From Candidatus Zixiibacteriota bacterium (GTDB lineage: Bacteria; Zixibacteria; MSB-5A5; GN15; JAAZOE01), in NCBI GenBank assembly GCA_030588275.1, contig JAUUYJ010000001.1, positions 1 through 32,006 on the forward strand: a stretch of 32,006 nucleotides of DNA, written 5' to 3'. A program made the position numbers and the translations under genes. Numbering within the stretch: the first letter of the stretch is position 1; each line of letters opens with the position of its first letter. The notes under the pieces are model-generated. The model was given only the letters and a program-made list of their open reading frames with translations, was not told where the DNA came from and made no database searches. Positions 23,898 to 32,006 of this stretch are shown piece by piece.

Positions 23898-25301
23898 ATG
23901 AAACTGGGACTTCAATTAAGACTTAAGCAGACGCTGGCACCGCAACTCATTCAATCTTTGAAAATGTTGCAAATGCCGATATTGAAACTGGAACAGACCC
24001 TGCGTCACGAATTAGCTACCAATCCATTGTTGGAAGAGATCGAAACCCTCGAGGCGGAAACTCCCTCCGAAGATGAAGCGGGCGATTCTCCCGAAGAAAA
24101 CGAGCCGGAATCTGATCAGGACAAAATAGACTGGGACGACTATGTCAACGATTTTGACGACGATTGGCGTTCCACAGCATCCACTTCCGAAACGCGAGAA
24201 GATACGTTTCTGGCGACAACTTCCCAGGACGAAACATTATACGATCATCTATATGAGCAACTATCGGTTTTACGTCTTTCCGACGAGCAACATATGGTCG
24301 GGGAATATATTCTTGGTAATATTGATTCCTCTGGGTATCTGGTCGTTTCGGCTGAAGAGATGGCCGCCGAGCTTGAGGTACCATTAGAAGAGATTGAAGA
24401 GTTGTTGGTGATGGTCCGTAAGTTTGATCCGCTCGGAATCGCTTCGCGCGATTTACGAGAATCGCTTTTGATGCAGTTGGCTGATAAACAGCTTGAGGGT
24501 TCTTTGGCCTGGAAAATTGTCGGCGAGCATCTTTACGATCTTGAAAAAAAATCGATTCTTCAGATAGCAAAACTGATGGGGGTGCCGTTTGACAAGACTC
24601 AGGCCGCCCTTGATGTCATCAAAAGTTTGTCCCCCTCCCCAGCTTATGGCCGGTTTACCAGCGGCGCGGCGGCGGTTATTCCCGATCTTATTATCGAACG
24701 GGTTGGAGATGAGTATGTTATTTATCACAACGATCGCAGTCTCCCAAAATTGCGGATCAACCCCTCTTATCGTTCTTTGATCAAGCGTGGCGCAACATCC
24801 TCCAAAGATACCAAAAACTATATCAGGCAAAAGTTGGAGCAGGCCCGGTGGCTGTTGAATTCTATCAACCAGCGGCGTGGTACGATGGTGCGGGTAATGG
24901 AATCTATTATCGAAAGCCAGTACGATTTTTTTGAAAAAGGGACCGAATATTTAAAGCCGCTTATTATGGAAGATATCGCCCGAAAAGTTGATATGAATGT
25001 GGCTACGATATCACGCGTTTCCAGCGGCAAATATGTTCAGACGCCGCATGGTGTGCTTGAGATAAAATATTTTTTCAATACCGGAATTGCCCGAAGCGAT
25101 GGTGGTGAGCTATCCAAAAGGCATGTCAAAAAACAGATCGAAGATATAATAAAAGAAGAAGATCTGACCAAGCCGTTTTCAGATCAGGAAATTTATCGTA
25201 AGCTACAGGCTGATGGAATCAAATTAGCGCGTCGCACGGTAACCAAATATCGCGAGGAGCTAAAAATTCAACCGGCCCGTTTCCGCAAGCGCTCAGTTTA
25301 G
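23898..25301 (+). CDS. rpoN: RNA polymerase sigma-54 factor
   Basis: A 467-aa sigma-54 factor, usual length. Region I (LQLRLKQTLAPQLIQSLKMLQ and LATNPLLEE) binds activators and holds the polymerase closed. An acidic region II follows at about 55-95. The core-binding domain has GNIDSSGYLVVS, and the DNA-binding part has a helix-turn-helix (MEDIARKVDMNVATISRVSS) and the RpoN box ARRTVTKYREEL at about 444-455 that reads the -24 element. Each target promoter needs an activator; two NtrC-type activators (1468 and 12542) are encoded in this window. AGGAT lies before the ATG. The gene follows lptB by 116 nt, probably in the same transcript. Confidence 0.97.
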   Translation: MKLGLQLRLKQTLAPQLIQSLKMLQMPILKLEQTLRHELATNPLLEEIETLEAETPSEDEAGDSPEENEPESDQDKIDWDDYVNDFDDDWRSTASTSETREDTFLATTSQDETLYDHLYEQLSVLRLSDEQHMVGEYILGNIDSSGYLVVSAEEMAAELEVPLEEIEELLVMVRKFDPLGIASRDLRESLLMQLADKQLEGSLAWKIVGEHLYDLEKKSILQIAKLMGVPFDKTQAALDVIKSLSPSPAYGRFTSGAAAVIPDLIIERVGDEYVIYHNDRSLPKLRINPSYRSLIKRGATSSKDTKNYIRQKLEQARWLLNSINQRRGTMVRVMESIIESQYDFFEKGTEYLKPLIMEDIARKVDMNVATISRVSSGKYVQTPHGVLEIKYFFNTGIARSDGGELSKRHVKKQIEDIIKEEDLTKPFSDQEIYRKLQADGIKLARRTVTKYREELKIQPARFRKRSV

Positions 25302-25355
25302 GCGCGAACGACACCTCATTCAGTAGTTTTTTTAGCATCTACTATCATAATTTTG

Positions 25356-25384
25356 TTGAATATTACCTGCCCTGTCGGTATAAT
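25356..25384 (+). promoter_or_regulatory. Sigma-70-type promoter for glpX-hpf-hprK
   Basis: TTGAAT (25356-25361) and a perfect TATAAT (25379-25384) are separated by exactly 17 nt. A start near 25391 gives a leader of about 50 nt with AAAGGG before the glpX ATG. The operon therefore can be expressed apart from lptB-rpoN. Confidence 0.65.
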
Positions 25385-25439
25385 AACTACGTGGAAAACG
25401 ATTTGAGGGATATTCAATACATATCGCAAAGGGTAATTA

Positions 25440-26396
25440 ATGGATAGGAATCTGGCGCTTGAGATGGTCCGCGTCACGGAAGCGGCGGCCTTAAGTTGCG
25501 CTCGCTGGGTTGGCAAAGGTGATGGAATCAACGCCGATCAGGCAGCGGTCAACGCTATGCGAAAAACCTTTGATGTGATCCAGTTCGACGGAACGGTTGT
25601 CATTGGTGAAGGGGAGCGGGACGAAGCTCCGATGCTTTTTATCGGCGAGAAAGTCGGCGCTGGGGGAGCCCCGGAAGTTGACATCGCCCTCGATCCTCTG
25701 GAATGCACCAACTCGGTCGCTTACGGTCGGCCCAACGCTTTAGCGGTTGTGGCTCTGGCTCCCAAAGGCTGTTTCTTACACGCCCCCGATACCTATATGG
25801 AAAAAATCGCTACCGGTCCCAAAGCGGCGGAAGCGATCAGCCTGAATAATACGGTTGAAGAAAATGTAAATGGGGTTGCGGCGGCACTCGAAATGGACGT
25901 ATCAAATATGACCGTCGTAATTCTCGATCGGGAACGCCATGAAGATTTAATCCGACGGGTTCGGGCCACCGGTGCCCGGATTCAGTTGATCTCCGACGGG
26001 GATGTTTCGGCGGCGATTGCTACTGCCGTCCCGGATACCGGGGTCGATTTACTTATGGGTATTGGTGGGGCACCCGAAGGGGTTTTGGCCGCCGCCGCCT
26101 TGCGCTGTGTTGGGGGCGGGATGCAAGGCCGTCTGATGCCACGAAATCAAGAAGAGATTGACCGGGCCAAAAAAATGGGTGTCGAGGATATCAATAAGAT
26201 ATTTGACCTGCATGAACTGGCGATGGGCGACTCGATAATGTTTTGTGCCACCGGTGTTACGACCGGTGATATGCTGAAGGGTGTTCGATTTTTCCCCGGC
26301 GGTGCTTATACTCACTCGCTGGTGATGCGAGCCAGTTCAGGAACTTTGCGATATATTGAAACTCAGCATTTCTTTGACCGTAAACCGAAGTACTAG
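25440..26396 (+). CDS. glpX: Class II fructose-1,6-bisphosphatase
   Basis: A 318-aa GlpX-type phosphatase removing the 1-phosphate of fructose-1,6-bisphosphate in gluconeogenesis. Key motifs are DGTVVIGEGERDEAPML and IALDPLECTNS, supplying the metal-binding Asp and Glu residues, then LISDGDVSAAI, GIGGAPEGVLAAAALRC and the C-terminal FFPGGAYTHSLVM. The usual DPLEGTN reads DPLECTN, a Gly to Cys change next to the metal ligands. Length is normal. Upstream of hpf and hprK, it makes a carbon-metabolism gene part of an operon with ribosome hibernation and HPr kinase, all linked to nutrient state. Confidence 0.94.
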   Translation: MDRNLALEMVRVTEAAALSCARWVGKGDGINADQAAVNAMRKTFDVIQFDGTVVIGEGERDEAPMLFIGEKVGAGGAPEVDIALDPLECTNSVAYGRPNALAVVALAPKGCFLHAPDTYMEKIATGPKAAEAISLNNTVEENVNGVAAALEMDVSNMTVVILDRERHEDLIRRVRATGARIQLISDGDVSAAIATAVPDTGVDLLMGIGGAPEGVLAAAALRCVGGGMQGRLMPRNQEEIDRAKKMGVEDINKIFDLHELAMGDSIMFCATGVTTGDMLKGVRFFPGGAYTHSLVMRASSGTLRYIETQHFFDRKPKY

Positions 26397-26428
26397 TTAA
26401 TTATTTATATCCTATAGAGGAGGTCGCT

Positions 26429-26788
26429 ATGAACACCAATGTTACGGCCCGTCATTTTGAATTAACCGCTGAATTAAAATCCTTAGCCGACGAAAATTTT
26501 ACCTCTCTGGAAAAATATTTTGATCGCATCATTTCATGCGATCTGATTCTTGATGTTGAAAAGCATCGCAAAATGGCCGAAGTGCAAACCAAGGTCTATG
26601 GCCAGACTTTAAGAGCCACCTCCGAATCAAGTGATATGTACGTCTCTATTGAGGCCGCCTTTGATAAGGCCAGCGCTCAGCTCAAAAAGTACAAGGGGAA
26701 GCTAAAACATAAAGACCCCAAAGAGATTAAAGAGACGGCCGACGATGCCACCCGTCCCGAAACTGATGTTGATGCTGTCGATTATTAG
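26429..26788 (+). CDS. hpf: Ribosome hibernation promoting factor, short form
   Basis: A 119-aa protein of the HPF/RaiA family that binds the ribosomal A/P-site region in slow growth and prevents translation or degradation. The fold pattern is clear: VTARHFELTAELKSLADENF, SCDLILDVEKHRKMAEVQTKV, then YVSIEAAFDKASAQLKKYKGK with the basic RNA-binding helix. The C-terminus is a short acidic tail (about 25 residues), not the dimerisation domain of long HPF, so it should make 100S ribosomes only with help, as in the short-form system. A very strong GAGGAGG site (26417-26423) lies 5 nt before the ATG. hpf after rpoN is conserved in many bacteria. Confidence 0.93.
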   Translation: MNTNVTARHFELTAELKSLADENFTSLEKYFDRIISCDLILDVEKHRKMAEVQTKVYGQTLRATSESSDMYVSIEAAFDKASAQLKKYKGKLKHKDPKEIKETADDATRPETDVDAVDY

Positions 26789-26799
26789 GGAGACTGTTT

Positions 26800-27771
26800 T
26801 TGGCTGATAATATTACTGTCAAGAAGATCTTCGACAATCGCAAAGATGATCTTCTCCTGACCCTTTTAAACTCTGAGGAAGGGTTAAAAAAAAAGGTTGA
26901 GTCGGCTGAGGTTTACCGGCCCGGGTTGGCTTTGGCTGGGTTTGTCGAACGCTTTCCAAACAAACGAACAATGGTGTTTGGAGAAACCGAACTGGCCTAT
27001 CTCAATAGTTTGGGCAAAGAGGATCTGATCGGCTCTCTCGAAAGATTTTTCGCATTTGACATCCCCTGTATAATTATTTCCAAAGGAATTATCCCACCAC
27101 TTGAAATTCTGGCTATGGCCGACCGAAAAAAAACGGCCGTCTTTTCCTCTCGAAGATCAACCACCGATCTGGTTAGCCGGCTTTCGGTTTACCTCGACAA
27201 TCAATTCGCTCCGACGATTACCCTTCATGGAACATTGGTCGATGTCTATGGTGTCGGCCTGCTTTACACCGGCAAATCGGGGGTTGGAAAATCAGAATGT
27301 GCCCTCGATCTGATTGAACGGGGTCACCGTCTTGTGGCTGATGATGTTATCAAAATCACGCGCAAATCGGCCAACTACTTAGTTGGCACCTCAAGCGAAA
27401 TCCTGGGACAACATATGGAGGTTCGCGGGATCGGCATCATCGATGTTGAGGCGTTGTTTGGTATCCGGGCGATCCGGCTCCAAAAGCGGGTTGAGGCGGA
27501 AGTCCGCTTATCGTACTGGGAAGATACGGCCGATTATGAGCGGCTTGGAATTGATGAAAAATACACGACCGTATTAGGGGTTGAAATTCCGCTTATCACG
27601 ATCCCGGTCTCACCGGGTAAAAATATTACGGTTATTTCGGAAGTAATCGCGATGAATTTGATGCTCAAAGTTTATGGGGAGCATTCGGCTCAGGACTTTT
27701 CACGCCGTTTGACCGAGCGGTTGGCTCGCGCCGGAAATGTAGGCGATTACCTCGAATCTGATTATGAATAA
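26800..27771 (+). CDS. hprK: HPr kinase/phosphorylase
   Basis: A 323-aa HprK. The N-terminal domain (about 1-130) precedes a catalytic domain with the P-loop GKSGVGKS at 158-165, RGHRLVADD, and the family signature HMEVRGIGIIDV at about 205-216. It phosphorylates and dephosphorylates HPr on Ser46 according to energy and phosphate status, and in Gram-negative bacteria it often sits with rpoN/hpf and PTS-Ntr genes. No HPr or EIIA gene is seen here. The start is TTG at 26800: AGGGAGA (26787-26793), overlapping the hpf stop, lies 6 nt upstream and no ATG fits. It follows hpf by 11 nt and is the last gene of the operon. Confidence 0.95.
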   Translation: MADNITVKKIFDNRKDDLLLTLLNSEEGLKKKVESAEVYRPGLALAGFVERFPNKRTMVFGETELAYLNSLGKEDLIGSLERFFAFDIPCIIISKGIIPPLEILAMADRKKTAVFSSRRSTTDLVSRLSVYLDNQFAPTITLHGTLVDVYGVGLLYTGKSGVGKSECALDLIERGHRLVADDVIKITRKSANYLVGTSSEILGQHMEVRGIGIIDVEALFGIRAIRLQKRVEAEVRLSYWEDTADYERLGIDEKYTTVLGVEIPLITIPVSPGKNITVISEVIAMNLMLKVYGEHSAQDFSRRLTERLARAGNVGDYLESDYE

Positions 27772-27962
27772 AGGGCCAACTCGGCCCGGGATGCCGGTGT
27801 AGTCTTCCTCTTTTAATTCATTTATTTTTGTGAAACCTTTTTTTCTCGTTTTATGATTGCAACTTGGCCGTTTATTTCTCGTATAAACTTGAGATAAGAA
27901 TGATTTTGTAAACAAATGATACTTCACTCCCTCACACTTGACCCTGATACGGGAGGATAGAA

Positions 27963-29507
27963 ATGTCCCAAGTCACACGCAGGAAATTTCTGAAAAACAG
28001 CGCCAAAGGTATTGCTTTGGTGAGCATTCCGATTTTTTTCAAATTTAACCCAATGGCCGCTTTGGCATCTGAGCCAACGGCTGTTTTGGGATCGACCGAT
28101 TATTTTAATCACTTCGGCGTAACCGAAGCACTGTTACGCGAGATCATGGAAGATGCTTTGAGTCGTGGGGGCGATTATTGCGATCTATTTTTCCAGCATA
28201 CTATTTCAAGTTATGTTGGTCTTGAAGATGATCTTGTCAACCGGGCTTATACCGGTGTCGATTTTGGTGTCGGTATCCGGGTTCTCAAAGGAGATCAGAC
28301 CGGTTACTCCTTCACCGAGGAGATCACACCCAAGACGATGAAGCTGGCCGCCAAAACCGCCGCCAATATAGCAACCGGAACAGCGAAAGCTCTGCCGGAC
28401 GCTTTCAAAGTCAAAAACCCGGCCAACTATTACCCGATTGAAGCCTCATGGGAATCGATCAAAATAGATCAAAAAATTCCATACATCAAAAAACTGAACG
28501 AAAGTTCAATTGCTCTGGAAAGTAACATCATCAAATCCCGGGCCTATTTTACCGACGATACTTCCTACATCATGTCGGTAAATTCCGAAGGATTGATTCG
28601 TTATGATTATCAACCGATGACCCAATTTGGGATTACCTTGACCGCGGAGAAAAATGGTGAGCGTCAATCGGCCGGATTCAACCTTTCCGGTCGGTATGGG
28701 ATTGATCGGTTCTCCGATAAGAAAATAAAATATATGGCTCGTCGGGCGGTTGATCGGACAATGACCCTCTTTGATGCGGTCAAACCGGAAGCGGGCGAGA
28801 TGCCGGTGGTGCTGGCGGCCGGATCATCCGGAATTCTATTACACGAGGCGATTGGTCACGGCATGGAAGCTGATTTCAACCGCAAAGAGATATCAATCTT
28901 CGCGGATAAAATCGACAAGCCGGTGGCCGAGAATTTTGTCAGTATTGTTGATGATGGAACCAACGATAATTTGCGCGGTTCGATCAATGTTGATGATGAA
29001 GGTGGAAGTCCGGAGAAAACCTATCTGGTTAGAGATGGCATTATGCGTAGCTACATTCATGATCGGATTTCGGCCAAGCATTATGGTGTTAAGCCGACCG
29101 GTTCCGGGCGACGTCAGTCGTTTCGGCATGCCCCTCTGCCTCGGATGCGCAATACTTATATGGAAAATGGTCCTCACGATAAAGAGGAGATCATCAAAAG
29201 CGTTAAAAAAGGTCTCTATGCCGAAGTCTTTTCCAATGGCCAGGTCTTTATCGGAGCTGGTGACTTTTCGTTCTATGTTACCGGCGGCACGTTGATTGAA
29301 GATGGTAAGCTAACCAAGCCGGTCAAAGATATCAACATCATTGGCAATGGCCCGGATGTCCTGAAGAAAATCACAATGGTCGCAGGAGATATGAAGATGG
29401 CCGAAGGTGGTTGGACGTGCGGCAAAAATGGCCAGTCGGTGCCGGTTTCGATGGGTTTACCAACGGTCAAAGTTTCGTCGATAACCGTGGGCGGGATGAA
29501 TTCATAG
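27963..29507 (+). CDS. tldD: TldD-family metalloprotease with twin-arginine signal
   Basis: A 514-aa TldD homologue. The N-terminus MSQVTRRKFLKNSAKG followed by a hydrophobic stretch is a canonical Tat signal, placing the folded protease in the periplasm or on the membrane. The catalytic part has the metal motif HEAIGHGMEADFN with His294, Glu295 and His299 (HExxxH). TldD works with TldE/PmbA as a heterodimer that degrades unfolded peptides and processes small peptides such as microcin B17 and antitoxins. The partner gene follows after 58 nt. GGGAGG lies 6 nt before the ATG. TTGCAA-N19-TATAAA (27857-27887) is a possible weak promoter. Typical TldD proteins are cytoplasmic and have no such signal. 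Confidence 0.94.
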   Translation: MSQVTRRKFLKNSAKGIALVSIPIFFKFNPMAALASEPTAVLGSTDYFNHFGVTEALLREIMEDALSRGGDYCDLFFQHTISSYVGLEDDLVNRAYTGVDFGVGIRVLKGDQTGYSFTEEITPKTMKLAAKTAANIATGTAKALPDAFKVKNPANYYPIEASWESIKIDQKIPYIKKLNESSIALESNIIKSRAYFTDDTSYIMSVNSEGLIRYDYQPMTQFGITLTAEKNGERQSAGFNLSGRYGIDRFSDKKIKYMARRAVDRTMTLFDAVKPEAGEMPVVLAAGSSGILLHEAIGHGMEADFNRKEISIFADKIDKPVAENFVSIVDDGTNDNLRGSINVDDEGGSPEKTYLVRDGIMRSYIHDRISAKHYGVKPTGSGRRQSFRHAPLPRMRNTYMENGPHDKEEIIKSVKKGLYAEVFSNGQVFIGAGDFSFYVTGGTLIEDGKLTKPVKDINIIGNGPDVLKKITMVAGDMKMAEGGWTCGKNGQSVPVSMGLPTVKVSSITVGGMNS

Positions 29508-29565
29508 TTGTGCGATTCCAGCAGAACTATGAAATTCAAACATAAAATGATGAGGCCATAAAAAA

Positions 29566-30888
29566 ATGAATAATAAAGAAAAACTGGAAATGGCACACTG
29601 GGCGGTGGCTCAAGCCAAGAAGCATGGAGCCGACGAGGTTGCCATAAGTATCTCAAACAGTCGCGATATTGAGATTGAGTATCGTGACAAAAAAATTGAA
29701 ACGCTCAAAGAGTCATCCCAGAACTCATTGAGCTTAACAATTTACACCGATCACAAGTTTTCCAATCACACCACCAACGACATCCGAAAAGAATCGCTGG
29801 CACCGTTTATCTCAGAAGCGGTGGCGATGACCAAGTATCTAAGCTCTGATCAGTTCCGTGAGTTAGGTAATCCGAAATTTTACGAAGGGCGCTCAACTGC
29901 CGACCTAAAACTTCGTGATCCAAATTACGAATCGATGACCTCCAAAAAACGGGTCGAAGTCGCCCGGCAGATCGAAGACGCGGCCCAGTCGGTATCGGAT
30001 AAAATAATATCTTGCACCGGTGGCTATGGTGATACCTATTCGGAATCGATCAAGGTTTTGTCAAACGGCTTTGAAGGGGAAAGAACGACAACCGTTTTTT
30101 ATGCCGGTTCGCAAGCGACGATTGATGATGGAAATGGTGGTCGACCGCAGGATTGGTATTATGGTGTGACCCGTAACTTTGACGACCTTCCCAAGACGGC
30201 AATGTTGGGCCGTTCAGCGGTCGAACGGGCCTTGCGCAAAGTTGGTCAGACCAAAATCGCCTCGGGTGAGTATGACATGATTGTCGAAAACCGCACGGTC
30301 AGTCGTCTTCTGTCCGCTTTGTACGGTCCGATGAGAGCTCGGTCACTTCAGCAACGCTCCTCCTTTTTGGAAGGGAAGCTGGGTGAAAAAATCGCATCAG
30401 ATAAGCTGACGATGATCGACGATCCGTTTGTCCCTTCCGGGATGGGGTCGCGCCATTACGACGGCGATGGCTTTTCAGCCCGCAAACGGACCATAATCGA
30501 CAAGGGTGTTTTGAAAGAGTACTTTGTGGATAATTACTATGGCAAGAAGTTGGGGATGGAGCCAAACTCTGGTGGCACCTCCAACGTTGTTCTGGAATCT
30601 GGTTCCAAGTCGGTCGATGAGATGATCGCTTCGGTTGACAAAGGAATCTATGTTACCGGATTTTTGGGTGGCAACTCCAACTCGACGACCGGTGACTTTT
30701 CTTATGGAATCGTCGGACAGTTGATCGAGGGTGGCAAAATCATCAAATCGGTCAACGAGATGAATATCTCCGGGTTCTTAGTCGATCTGTGGCAAGGGTT
30801 GGGAGAGGTTGGAAACGACCCATACATTTATTCATCCTGGCGTTTGCCAACATTAAAGTTCAACGGAGTGCAGTTTAGCGGAGTATAA
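29566..30888 (+). CDS. pmbA: PmbA/TldE-family partner of TldD
   Basis: A 440-aa homologue of PmbA (TldE), the non-catalytic subunit of the TldD/TldE protease. It has the shared fold, with ADEVAISISNSRDIEIEYRD near the start and GNSNSTTGDFSYGIVGQLIE near the end, and lacks the HExxxH metal motif, as expected. It has no Tat, Sec or lipoprotein signal: the N-terminus MNNKEKLEMAHWAVAQAKK is polar. Its partner upstream does carry a Tat signal, so either the pair is exported together with PmbA as a passenger or the two act in different compartments. GAGG lies 10 nt before the ATG. A strong terminator follows. Confidence 0.92.
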   Translation: MNNKEKLEMAHWAVAQAKKHGADEVAISISNSRDIEIEYRDKKIETLKESSQNSLSLTIYTDHKFSNHTTNDIRKESLAPFISEAVAMTKYLSSDQFRELGNPKFYEGRSTADLKLRDPNYESMTSKKRVEVARQIEDAAQSVSDKIISCTGGYGDTYSESIKVLSNGFEGERTTTVFYAGSQATIDDGNGGRPQDWYYGVTRNFDDLPKTAMLGRSAVERALRKVGQTKIASGEYDMIVENRTVSRLLSALYGPMRARSLQQRSSFLEGKLGEKIASDKLTMIDDPFVPSGMGSRHYDGDGFSARKRTIIDKGVLKEYFVDNYYGKKLGMEPNSGGTSNVVLESGSKSVDEMIASVDKGIYVTGFLGGNSNSTTGDFSYGIVGQLIEGGKIIKSVNEMNISGFLVDLWQGLGEVGNDPYIYSSWRLPTLKFNGVQFSGV

Positions 30889-30954
30889 GAAATAGAGGGC
30901 GGCGCTGAAGGGATTTGCGCCGGTAGATAGTTTTTTCAGGGATGGCAGGTAAGT

Positions 30955-30987
30955 AAACGGAGCCTTTTTATAAGGCTCCGTTTTTTT
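30955..30987 (+). terminator. Strong rho-independent terminator of the tldD-pmbA operon
   Basis: AAACGGAGCCTT (30955-30966) and AAGGCTCCGTTT (30972-30983) pair perfectly over 12 bp with a 5-nt loop and run into seven Ts (30981-30987). The stem also has an A-rich 5' side, so on the minus strand it could serve the convergent dockerin gene as well. Confidence 0.93.
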
Positions 30988-31037
30988 GTGTGCAGTCTGA
31001 AATTAACCGCTTCGTCAAAAAGAATGCGCCTATTGGA

Positions 31038-31835
31038 TTATTCCCCAGGACAGGTCGGTGGGGGACCATCCTTGAAAATAGAATTTATCAGATAGACAAC
31101 ATCGCCGACATTGACCGCATTGTCAAGGTTGGTGTCACCCAGCATAATCAGATTGGGTGCGGGGCCCTGCTTAAAAATATGGTTAATCAAAAAGACTGCG
31201 TCTCCGACGTTGATGTATGCGTCACCATTTGGATTTCCACAAATCATTACTACCGGCCAACACCAGTCGGGGGTATAGTCAGGAGTAATTGATTCGCCCG
31301 CTTCATTTGCGAAGTACGACGGAGTATCACCCCAATAGTAGATGGGATGATCTTCTATACAGATCGTACCAAGGTACCCATTAGCCCACTCCCCCTCAAT
31401 TAGTGGTATAATGTTAAAGCCGAACATCGGCTCAAGTGGACCTGCAAGCATCCCATTAAGTGTTCCAGCAAAAATAGCAAATGAATCTGCCGGGGCACCA
31501 TCGATATTCCCCCCTTCAACCGTAAACCCGGTTAAATACCATGTCATATCCATTCTGCTATCGGGAATTATGGAGCAATTCATGTCTTGATAGTCCCAGA
31601 TAATTCCATCTGGCGACGATATTTCTAAATTTAGAAGAAACGCAGCCAACTTGGCATCATTCTCAATCATAATTTGAAGCTGATAATTACCCCCGACGTA
31701 AATTGTATCCACCGGCTCGGTCGTGCCTTGCTTAGCCATCTGCCACGAGACAAGGTTGTCAGCAGATGCTGTCGCCGATAAGGCCAGCATAATAATAATG
31801 ACGATACAAAGTTGGAGTCTTTTTAATCTTCTCAT
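31038..31835 (-). CDS. Secreted dockerin-type protein
   Basis: A 265-aa exported protein. A signal peptide spans about 1-25 (MRRLKRLQLC, hydrophobic core, SATASA). Residues about 26-190 form a beta-rich domain of unknown family that may be a cohesin-like sandwich. A C-terminal dockerin-type pair of calcium loops follows, GNPNGDAYINVGDAVFLI and GDTNLDNAVNVGDVVYLI, and the end is PPPTCPGE. Dockerins bind cohesins in cellulosomes, but in this kind of bacterium they are widespread with no cellulosome and may be general calcium-binding attachment modules. No sorting tail like that at 8091-8357 is present. GAAGAG precedes the ATG. The partial gene upstream (31857) is a close relative, so the two are tandem paralogues in one operon. 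Confidence 0.82.
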   Translation of the reverse strand: MRRLKRLQLCIVIIIMLALSATASADNLVSWQMAKQGTTEPVDTIYVGGNYQLQIMIENDAKLAAFLLNLEISSPDGIIWDYQDMNCSIIPDSRMDMTWYLTGFTVEGGNIDGAPADSFAIFAGTLNGMLAGPLEPMFGFNIIPLIEGEWANGYLGTICIEDHPIYYWGDTPSYFANEAGESITPDYTPDWCWPVVMICGNPNGDAYINVGDAVFLINHIFKQGPAPNLIMLGDTNLDNAVNVGDVVYLINSIFKDGPPPTCPGE

Positions 31836-31856
31836 CTCTTCATTCCCTCTAATGTC

Positions 31857-32006
31857 TTACTCAGGGCAGGCCGGTCTTGGGCCGGTTAGAAAAGCAGAGT
31901 TTATCAAAAAGATAACGTCGCCAACATTGACAGCACCATCAAGATTAGCATCTCCCAGCATAATCGGATTGGGAGCCGCGCCACTTCTAAAAATATGATT
32001 TATCAA
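31857..32006 (-). CDS. C-terminal part of a second dockerin-type protein (cut by window edge)
   Basis: Only the last 49 codons are in the window. They read LINHIFRSGAAPNPIMLG, then the calcium loop DANLDGAVNVGDVIFLIN, and end GPRPACPE before the stop. This matches the end of the 31038-31835 product position by position, including the CP-E ending, so the genes arose by tandem duplication. The stop lies 21 nt before the start of that gene and no terminator separates them. The N-terminus and any other domains are outside the window. Confidence 0.75.
   Translation of the reverse strand: MINHIFRSGAAPNPIMLGDANLDGAVNVGDVIFLINSAFLTGPRPACPE

Noticed and set aside
31723..31998. A plus-strand open frame at the window end
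   Set aside because: It is the reverse of the two dockerin genes, whose minus-strand frames show clear calcium loops.
31038..32006. A cellulosome locus
   Set aside because: No scaffoldin, glycoside hydrolase or carbohydrate-binding module is present; dockerins alone are not enough.

Overview
The window looks like chromosomal core DNA from an uncultivated diderm (Gram-negative) bacterium, most likely in the FCB superphylum (a Zixibacteria- or Marinimicrobia-like lineage). The clues are LPS genes (a KdsB-like CMP-Kdo synthetase and LptB), a BAM-type outer-membrane barrel ending in Phe, a secreted protein with the C-terminal sorting signature LAQNYPNPFNPSTKI, several dockerin-type and FG-GAP secreted proteins, and sigma-54 with two NtrC-type activators. 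The phylum is inferred from these traits only. No tRNA, rRNA, CRISPR array, transposase, integrase or phage gene was seen.

Layout. 156-5436: membrane histidine kinase, NtrC-type regulator, periplasmic coiled-coil protein and outer-membrane barrel, all on +; possibly an envelope-sensing unit. 5437-5738: regulatory DNA with paired repeats. 5739-8357: large secreted Ig/cohesin-like/dockerin protein with a sorting tail, ended by a strong terminator. 8429-8790: hairpin repeats, then a consensus promoter. 8795-10389: ruvX, an overlooked 49-aa membrane peptide gene, and mltG. 10395-13316 (-): soluble histidine kinase, a second NtrC-type regulator and a GAF protein in one operon. 13455-16132: a possible 50-aa gene, kdsB and pyrG. 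PyrG makes the CTP that KdsB uses; pyrG is split by a -1 frameshift at an A6 run. 16485-20014: FG-GAP secreted protein, YbbR-domain protein and tsaD. 20095-20381: no protein gene, but strong inverted repeats, a TATAAT box and a textbook terminator, which together suggest an unannotated structured RNA. 20397-22574 (-): TPR lipoprotein. 22608-23055: more of the hairpin repeat family. 23056-27771: lptB-rpoN, then glpX-hpf-hprK from its own promoter, a variant of the classic lptB-rpoN-hpf cluster. 27963-30888: a TldD with a twin-arginine signal and its PmbA/TldE partner without one. 31038-32006 (-): two tandem dockerin-type secreted proteins, the second cut by the window edge.

Cross-cutting observations. 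Several genes without a Shine-Dalgarno (ruvX, the first kinase, the ybbR-domain gene, lptB and perhaps pyrG) have a -10-like hexamer ending 5-6 nt before ATG, which predicts leaderless mRNAs. Other genes carry good Shine-Dalgarno sites, three of them before non-ATG starts (TTG at 4027 and 26800, possibly ATT at 13295).
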